NCBI RefSeq assembly: GCF_000238055.2
Contig: NZ_KE148312.1
Span: forward strand, 10,001 to 74,000
From: Oribacterium parvum ACB1
GTDB taxonomy: Bacteria; Bacillota; Clostridia; Lachnospirales; Lachnospiraceae
Length of the DNA: 64,000 nt
Direction of reading: 5' to 3'
Below the pieces are notes generated by a model, which saw only the letters and a list, made by a program, of their open reading frames with translations, had not been told where the DNA came from and searched no databases. The position numbers and the translations under genes are program-made. Below, in pieces: positions 58,848-64,000 of the stretch. Numbering within the stretch: position 1 is the stretch's first letter; every line of letters begins with the position of its first letter.

Positions 58848-58898
58848 AAAATCAGTACATAGAGAAATCAGTGCATAGAAGAACCAATATATAGAAAG
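58848..58898 (+). repeat. three 17-base tandem repeats in the mo-locus leader
   Basis: Units at 58848, 58865 and 58882 share AATCAGTRCATAGA-like sequence, the third being more diverged (AACCAATATATAGAAAG). Confidence 0.65.
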
Positions 58899-58960
58899 AT
58901 TGTTCAAGAATAGATATCGTGCTTTTACAAGGAAAGAGAAAAGCCGGGGAAGGAGAAGCT

Positions 58961-59935
58961 ATGAGAGAAATGAAGACGATAGATGCGGTTGGCCAAGTCC
59001 TTTGTCAGGATATAACGCAGATTATTCCCGGAGTCAAAAAAGGTCCGATTTTTCGTAAGGGGCATAGAATAGAGGAAGCGGATATACCGGTTCTTCTTTC
59101 GGTAGGGAAGGACCACATTTACATCTGGGACGAAGATGCAGGTATCTTGCATGAAAATGAAGCTGCCGAAATTCTATACCGAATGGGAAAAGGCGAAAAT
59201 ATGCATCCCGGAGAGATCAAAGAGGGGAAGATTGAGTTCATTTCGGACTGTGACGGCGTATTGAAGGTCGATTCGAAAAAGCTCTTTCAGCTGAATTCCT
59301 TTGGGGAAATGATGATGGCAACGAAGAAGAACAATACTCCCGTGAAAAAGGGAGAAGTGCTTGCCGGAACCAGAATCATTCCGCTTTGCATCGAAAAAGA
59401 AAAAATGGAGAGGGCAGAGCGTATCACGAAGGACGGCGGTATTCTCCGCGTACTTCCTTATAAGAAAAAGAAGGTGGCCTTCGTGACTACGGGAAATGAG
59501 GTTTATCACGGAAGAATCGAGGACGGCTTTACCCCTGTTGTAAAGGAAAAGCTTTCGCCCTTTCCTGTGGAAATCATAGGACAGAGCCTTTGTTCGGATG
59601 ACGTGGACATGGAAATGGCGGCCATCCAAAAGTTTCTTTCGGAGGGAGCGGATCTCATTCTTTGCACCGGCGGTATGTCGGTAGACCCTGATGACAGAAC
59701 GCCTCTTGCCATCAGAAAGTCTGCGGAAAGAGTAGTAAGCTACGGTGCACCGGTTCTTCCGGGCTCGATGTTCATGCTGGCCTACGGAAAGAACAATGTA
59801 CCCATTATGGGACTTCCGGGCAGCGTTATGTTTTGCCCGATTACCGTATTTGATTTGATACTGCCCCGTATCATGGCGGATGACCCCGTGACAAAAGAAG
59901 AGATTGACGCTCTCGGAGAGGGCGGATTACTGTAG
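58961..59935 (+). CDS. MoeA-like molybdopterin-binding protein
   Basis: 324 residues. The C-terminal half is a MoCF-biosynthesis domain (VAFVTTGNEVYHGRI, DLILCTGGMSVDPDDRT, GLPGSVMFCPITVFDLILPRI). The N-terminal half binds in the style of MoeA domain 1/2 but is shorter than E. coli MoeA. Probably inserts or transfers molybdenum or activates the cofactor. The ATG at 58961 has AAGGAG five bases before it; the GTG at 58919 does not. Confidence 0.85.
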   Translation: MREMKTIDAVGQVLCQDITQIIPGVKKGPIFRKGHRIEEADIPVLLSVGKDHIYIWDEDAGILHENEAAEILYRMGKGENMHPGEIKEGKIEFISDCDGVLKVDSKKLFQLNSFGEMMMATKKNNTPVKKGEVLAGTRIIPLCIEKEKMERAERITKDGGILRVLPYKKKKVAFVTTGNEVYHGRIEDGFTPVVKEKLSPFPVEIIGQSLCSDDVDMEMAAIQKFLSEGADLILCTGGMSVDPDDRTPLAIRKSAERVVSYGAPVLPGSMFMLAYGKNNVPIMGLPGSVMFCPITVFDLILPRIMADDPVTKEEIDALGEGGLL

Positions 59936-60036
59936 GAAGCCTTGTTTGGGAAAATTTGATACGCCGCAAGGGAACGGGAAACGGTTTAAAGTAGGAATAA
60001 GAAGAAAAAGGCATTGCACAAAAGGAGTATCTATCT

Positions 60037-61041
60037 ATGAGAAAAATATGGCAGCATATCGCGGAACTGGACCCTTCTCGGGAAAATGTTCTGCTCACAT
60101 CCTTAAATGAAGAGAACCTCGGGAAAAAGGTTCTTTTTATAGACGGGGAAGTATGTGCAGGAGCTGCCGAATTTCGTAGTGAATTTCTTCCTTTTGGTAA
60201 AGGAAAAAGGGGCTTGGTTTCCTTAGGAGAAAGACAGTTTTTTTTAGATCCCATGGGCGGTGAAAAAAAGCTCATTGTGCTTGGAGCGGGACATGTTGCC
60301 CTTTCCGTAATTCGCTTAGGGAAAATGCTCGGTTTTCAGGTGCTCTGCATCGAAGATAGGCCTTCTTTTGCGAAAGCCGCGGAGAAAGCGGGTGCGGATC
60401 AGGTGCAGTGTGAAGACTTCGCAACAGCCCTTTCTACCCTTAAAGGGGATAAGGACAGCTATTTTGTGATCGTTACCCGAGGGCATACGCACGACCTCAT
60501 TTGCCTTAGAGAGATTCTAAAAAAAACCCATGCCTATATCGGAATGATGGGATCAAGAAGAAGAGTTGCATTTATTAAGAAGCAGCTTTTGGAAGAGGGA
60601 GTAAGCGAGGAAAGCCTTGAAGAGTTGCATAGTCCTATCGGTCTTGCCATAGGAGCGGAGACCCCTGTAGAAATCGGCCTCTCTATCCTTTCGGAAATCG
60701 TGATGGAAAAGAATAAATATTTCCATCAGGAGAGCTTTACGAAGGAAATGCTGGACGTGATGCTGAGCGGTGAAGACTATGTGCTGGCAACCATTGTGAA
60801 TAGACGGGGATCCGCGCCGAGAGAAACCGGGACGAAGATGCTGATCGGTTCATTGGGACAGCTGATCGGCACGATTGGTGGGGGATGTGCCGAAGCGGAA
60901 GTGATTCAGAAGAGCAGAGAGTTATTTTTGGAAAATGCGAAGCCTGCCTGCCTCTACCATGTAGACCTTAACGACAGTATCGCCGAGGAGGAGGGAATGG
61001 TCTGCGGCGGACAGCTGGATGTGCTTTTGGAAAGAGTTTAG
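60037..61041 (+). CDS. XdhC/CoxI family maturation protein, domain order reversed
   Basis: 334 residues. XdhC-type proteins load and modify the molybdenum cofactor for xanthine dehydrogenase-like hydroxylases. The Rossmann domain comes first (LIVLGAGHVALSVIRLG, GAGHVA 83-88; GMMGSRRRVAFIKKQL), and the CoxI-type domain follows (ATIVNRRGSAPRETGTKMLIG, GTIGGGCAEAEV). In many XdhC proteins the CoxI domain is N-terminal, so the order here is swapped. No hydroxylase gene lies in the window. AAAAGGAG precedes the ATG. Confidence 0.88.
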   Translation: MRKIWQHIAELDPSRENVLLTSLNEENLGKKVLFIDGEVCAGAAEFRSEFLPFGKGKRGLVSLGERQFFLDPMGGEKKLIVLGAGHVALSVIRLGKMLGFQVLCIEDRPSFAKAAEKAGADQVQCEDFATALSTLKGDKDSYFVIVTRGHTHDLICLREILKKTHAYIGMMGSRRRVAFIKKQLLEEGVSEESLEELHSPIGLAIGAETPVEIGLSILSEIVMEKNKYFHQESFTKEMLDVMLSGEDYVLATIVNRRGSAPRETGTKMLIGSLGQLIGTIGGGCAEAEVIQKSRELFLENAKPACLYHVDLNDSIAEEEGMVCGGQLDVLLERV

Positions 61042-61083
61042 CTCCACTTTCAGTCAGGAAGAAATAGAAAAGCAAGAGGAAGA

Positions 61084-62070
61084 ATGAAGGATCAATTTCA
61101 AAGACAAATTAATTATATGCGCCTTTCCGTTACGGACCGTTGCAATCTGCGCTGCCGTTACTGCATGCCTAAAGGCATGGAGAATGTGCTTCCCGTGGAG
61201 AAGCTCCTGTCCTTTTCGGAACTTCTTTTTCTTGCAGAAGAGGCTTCGAAGCTGGGAATCAGCCGATTTAAGGTGACAGGCGGAGAACCCTTGGTGCGGG
61301 ACGGGGTCTTAGATTTTATTAAGGAGCTTAAAAAGCTTGATAAGGTGGAACAGGTCACGCTGACCACGAACGGCATTTTACTGAAGGAAGCGCTTCCGGA
61401 GCTTCTTTCCGCCGAAATTGACGGGATAAATGTGAGCCTCGACAGCTTAAAGGAGGAAAGATTCGCAGAAATCACCGGGCTTCCCGTGCTTCCCAAGGTT
61501 TTGGAAGGGATTCGCAGAGCTTGCGACGCCGGGCTTCATGTTAAGCTGAACACGGTGATGCAAAAGGGCAAAAATGAGGACGAGCTCTTTTCCCTTTTAG
61601 CACTTGCAAAGGAGCGTCCTCTTGACATTCGTTTCATAGAAATGATGCCAATCGGCTACGGGAGAAACTTTGAACCCTACTATAATGAAAAAATTTTAGA
61701 GAAAATCAGAGAGATTTATCCGGGCATTACGGAGGATATTTCCGTCCACGGAAACGGTCCTGCGAAGTATTACCGAATCCCGGGCTTTCTCGGTTCTGTA
61801 GGTTTTATTTCCGCGCTTCACGGGAAGTTTTGCGGAAGCTGTAATCGAATCCGCTTAACGAGCGAAGGAGAGTTAAAGCCCTGCCTTTGCTATGGAAATG
61901 GATATGCACTTAGGGGGATATTACGCAATACGGCATTTTCCGAAGAGGAGAAAAGAGCGGAAGTGGAAAAAACACTGCGGAACTGTATTTTAGGAAAGCC
62001 GGAAAGCCATGCCTTTGAAAAGCTCTCCGAGGTTACGGAACATAGAGCGATGGGTAAAATCGGTGGATAG
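61084..62070 (+). CDS. moaA: GTP 3',8-cyclase MoaA
   Basis: Radical-SAM enzyme for the first step of molybdopterin synthesis. 328 residues with the N-terminal CNLRCRYC (Cys 20, 24, 27), and the second cluster CGSCNRIRLT...CLC near the C-terminus. The N-terminus starts normally. moaC, needed for the next step, is not in the window. AGAGGAAGA precedes the ATG. Confidence 0.96.
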   Translation: MKDQFQRQINYMRLSVTDRCNLRCRYCMPKGMENVLPVEKLLSFSELLFLAEEASKLGISRFKVTGGEPLVRDGVLDFIKELKKLDKVEQVTLTTNGILLKEALPELLSAEIDGINVSLDSLKEERFAEITGLPVLPKVLEGIRRACDAGLHVKLNTVMQKGKNEDELFSLLALAKERPLDIRFIEMMPIGYGRNFEPYYNEKILEKIREIYPGITEDISVHGNGPAKYYRIPGFLGSVGFISALHGKFCGSCNRIRLTSEGELKPCLCYGNGYALRGILRNTAFSEEEKRAEVEKTLRNCILGKPESHAFEKLSEVTEHRAMGKIGG

Positions 62071-62091
62071 CTTTGCGTTAGGGTTTCGATA

Positions 62092-62139
62092 GACAATAAA
62101 GAAGGCAATAACGAAGATAATAAAGAAGGCAAAAAAGAG
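62092..62139 (+). repeat. two tandem 24-base repeats after moaA
   Basis: GACAATAAAGAAGGCAATAA at 62092 and GATAATAAAGAAGGCAAAAA at 62116, in the gap before the MOSC-MogA gene. Confidence 0.7.
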
Positions 62140-62175
62140 AGGTAAGGCCGAACAGGGAAAAGGCTTGGAGGATAA

Positions 62176-63102
62176 ATGGGAAAGCTACTGGCGATATGCA
62201 TAAGCAAAAAAAAAGGAACAGAAAAAAAAGAAGTGAAAGAAGCAGTCCTCATCCCGCAGTTTGGGATAGAGGGAGATGCGCATGCAGGAAATTGGCATAG
62301 GCAGGTTAGCCTTCTTTCTCTTGAAAGGATAGAGGACTTTCGGAAAAAAGGGGCGGAAGTCGCGTTCGGTGCATTTGGAGAGAACCTCGTGGTGGAAGGC
62401 TTTGACCTTTCCCGATGCCCGGTAGGAAGTGAAATTCATGTCGGAGAAGCGGTTTTAGAGCTGACTCAGCTTGGGAAAGAGTGCCATACCCACTGTGCTA
62501 TTTACCACAGAATGGGAGATTGCATTATGCCAAGAGAAGGGGTATTTTCCAGGGTGATAAAGGGAGGAACAATCCGGCAGGGAGATCTTGTGGAAGTTTT
62601 TCCGCCTGATCCGGAGAGAGCTTATACGGCGGCGGTCATTACCCTTTCGGATAGAGCGTCTTCCGGAGAATATGAGGACCTTTCGGGACCGCTCATTCAG
62701 GATTTTTTGGAGAATCAGGGGATAGTAGTAGAGGAGCGATTGCTTCTTCCGGATGGAAGAGAGGCTTTAGAAAAGGCCCTCATTCGTTTAGCGGATCAAA
62801 GAGAGATATCTTTGATTTTCACAACCGGAGGCACGGGATTTTCTGAAAGAGACTGCACTCCGGAAGCCACCAAAGCCGTGTGCGATAGAGAAGTACCCGG
62901 CATTCCGGAAGCCTTAAGGCAGTATAGCTTAACGATTACCAAAAAAGCGATGCTCAGTCGCCAGACCGCAGGGATACGGAAACATTCTTTAATTATCAAT
63001 CTTCCCGGAAGCCCGAAGGCTTGCAAGGAGAATCTGGAATTTCTTTTTCCGGAGCTCTTTCACGGCATAGGAATCTTACGGGGGACAGAAAAAGAAAACT
63101 AG
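62176..63102 (+). CDS. MOSC domain fused to a MogA/MoaB-type molybdopterin adenylyltransferase
   Basis: 308 residues in two parts. Residues 1-145 are a MOSC domain (GIEGDAHAGNWHRQVSLLS, FGENLVVEGFDL, LGKECHTHCAIY with the conserved Cys). Residues about 150-305 match MogA (AVITLSDRASSGEYEDLSGPL, TTGGTGFSERDCTPEAT, INLPGSPKACKENL). MogA activates molybdopterin by adenylation; MOSC may handle sulfur. This fusion is known in clostridia. GGAGG four bases before the ATG sets the start. Confidence 0.93.
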   Translation: MGKLLAICISKKKGTEKKEVKEAVLIPQFGIEGDAHAGNWHRQVSLLSLERIEDFRKKGAEVAFGAFGENLVVEGFDLSRCPVGSEIHVGEAVLELTQLGKECHTHCAIYHRMGDCIMPREGVFSRVIKGGTIRQGDLVEVFPPDPERAYTAAVITLSDRASSGEYEDLSGPLIQDFLENQGIVVEERLLLPDGREALEKALIRLADQREISLIFTTGGTGFSERDCTPEATKAVCDREVPGIPEALRQYSLTITKKAMLSRQTAGIRKHSLIINLPGSPKACKENLEFLFPELFHGIGILRGTEKEN

Positions 63103-63112
63103 GAGGAAAAGT

Positions 63113-64000
63113 ATGAAAAAATTTGTAGTAGGAAGCCTTGCCTTAGTGCTTTCCGCTATGCTTATCTCTTGCGGTGGGGCAAAGAAAGAGGAGACAGCAG
63201 CAGAGAGCAGTGTAGTAGAGACCGAGAGCAGTAAAGCGGAGACAGAGAGCGCAAAGGAAACGGAAAAGGCCACTGAAGGGGAAAAGACGGAAGTTCAGGT
63301 CTTTATTGCGGCTTCTCTTAAAAATGTAATGGAAGAGCTCGGAGCGCAGTATGAGAAGGACAATCCTTCCGTAAAGCTTGTTTTCCAGGCAGATTCTTCC
63401 GGAAAGCTCCTGACACAGATTCAGGAAGGCTATGCTTGTGATGTATTCTTTTCGGCAGCACAGAAGCAGATGGATACTTTGCAGGAGGAAGGAAAGCTCG
63501 TTGAAGGTACAAGAAAGAATGTAGTAAACAACCAGCTTTGCGTAATCACAAGAAAAGACAGCGGTACGAAGGTTACCGGTCTGGAAACCTTAAAGGATGC
63601 GAAGTCCATTGCTCTTGCGGACGGTACGGTTCCGGTAGGAAGATATACCAGAAAAGCACTGGTGAGTCTCGGCATTTTACCTGAGGCAGAGGACCTTTCC
63701 AAAATCAGTACAAAGGAAGTTTCCGATGCTTTGGGCGGTGTAGAGATTTCCGAGCAGTCCAATGTTTCGAAGGTACTTGCCGCAGTAGTGGAAGGCTCTT
63801 CCGAAGTGGGAACAACCTACTATTCCGATACCTACGGGAAAGATACGGATGTGGAGATTCTCGAAAAGGTTTCCTATGATTTAACCGGAAATGTCATCTA
63901 CCCGATTTCTCAGGTAGTCAATGATGAAGCAAGCGAAGCGGAAATTACGGAAGCGAAGAAGTTTATAGATTTTGTTTGCAGCGATGCGGCGAAAGAGACA
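63113..64000 (+). CDS. modA: molybdate ABC transporter substrate-binding lipoprotein ModA, 3' end missing
   Basis: The open frame runs off the window (296 codons seen). A lipoprotein signal ends in LISCGG with Cys20 as the lipid anchor. A Glu/Ser/Thr-rich spacer (about 23-60) leads to the binding domain: VFIAASLKNVMEELGAQYE, FQADSSGKLLTQI, CDVFFSAAQKQMDTL and AVVEGSSEVGTTYYSD match ModA. AGGAGGAAAAGT precedes the ATG. modB and modC are expected beyond the end. Confidence 0.93.
   Translation, partial: MKKFVVGSLALVLSAMLISCGGAKKEETAAESSVVETESSKAETESAKETEKATEGEKTEVQVFIAASLKNVMEELGAQYEKDNPSVKLVFQADSSGKLLTQIQEGYACDVFFSAAQKQMDTLQEEGKLVEGTRKNVVNNQLCVITRKDSGTKVTGLETLKDAKSIALADGTVPVGRYTRKALVSLGILPEAEDLSKISTKEVSDALGGVEISEQSNVSKVLAAVVEGSSEVGTTYYSDTYGKDTDVEILEKVSYDLTGNVIYPISQVVNDEASEAEITEAKKFIDFVCSDAAKET

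Larger units (their letters stand above)
58449..58960. other. 512-base intergenic region before the molybdenum locus
   Basis: AT-rich and divergent: it holds the upstream part of the riboswitch transcript on the left, a good promoter at 58758-58786, and 17-base repeats at 58848-58898 in the leader. No gene was found. Confidence 0.55.

Overview
The window reads as a chromosomal piece of a Gram-positive anaerobe of the class Clostridia, most likely family Lachnospiraceae. This is inferred from gene content and protein style: DUF3881, a DUF6472-like small protein, split GcvPA/GcvPB, YlmH, YkpA-type ABC-F and YerC. An Oribacterium-like genus would fit, because a sigma-28-type promoter in front of a chemotaxis receptor suggests motility, but the genus is a guess. 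Most genes have strong AGGAGG-type ribosome binding sites, and several starts are GTG or TTG.

Layout. 1-3150 holds the 3' part of a 23S rRNA gene followed by tRNA-Asp, -Tyr, -Val and initiator tRNA-fMet, with no 5S gene between. 3338-9728 is a housekeeping block: phosphofructokinase, DnaX, YbaB, RecR, a large acidic protein with an AAA-like domain that lacks a P-loop, and a CvpA-type membrane protein. 9987-13191 carries a DUF3137/LemA pair and glutamate dehydrogenase. 13620-22643 is a complete glycine cleavage and lipoylation locus: two lipoate ligases, a free-standing lipoyl domain, lipoyl synthase, GcvT, GcvH, GcvPA, GcvPB and dihydrolipoyl dehydrogenase. It can attach lipoate or build it on protein, and then run glycine decarboxylation.

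22844-31721 has DUF3881, YlmH, a frameshifted hflX, a DUF1461 membrane protein, a CydDC-like ABC exporter pair, YbaK and a glutaredoxin-like protein. 31740-34050 is an AT-rich decayed patch: a remnant and a frameshifted copy of Rpn-type nuclease genes, then the C-terminal half of an SMC-like ATPase. 34048-43116 carries a CAP-domain secreted protein, a MalY/PatB lyase, a zinc/cadmium efflux operon (ArsR-type sensor, separate HMA chaperone, P1B ATPase) with a palindromic operator, a LysR regulator, a uracil/xanthine permease, and a half-length flavoprotein beside an HPr-like protein.

43291-57206 is mostly single genes: Maf, an NSS transporter, an SDR, a thioesterase, ABC-F, three tRNAs, a chemotaxis receptor, dCMP deaminase, Nth, TrmL, a C69 peptidase, YerC and a polysaccharide deacetylase. 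57481-58448 is a riboflavin ECF transporter (RibU) behind an FMN riboswitch with its own terminator. 58961-64000 is a molybdenum cofactor locus: MoeA-like, XdhC-like, MoaA, a MOSC-MogA fusion, and ModA cut by the window end.

The most unusual signals are not genes. Two long inverted-repeat elements (24621-24763 and 31238-31435) sit between convergent genes. Their outer arms are perfectly paired but unrelated in sequence, while a core is conserved in sequence and spacing. A second small stem-loop family (CGAGATACCGCA...GATACT) occurs three times after gene ends. Many intergenic gaps contain short degenerate tandem repeats of 17-36 bases, and in two cases the first unit includes the stop codon of the gene upstream.
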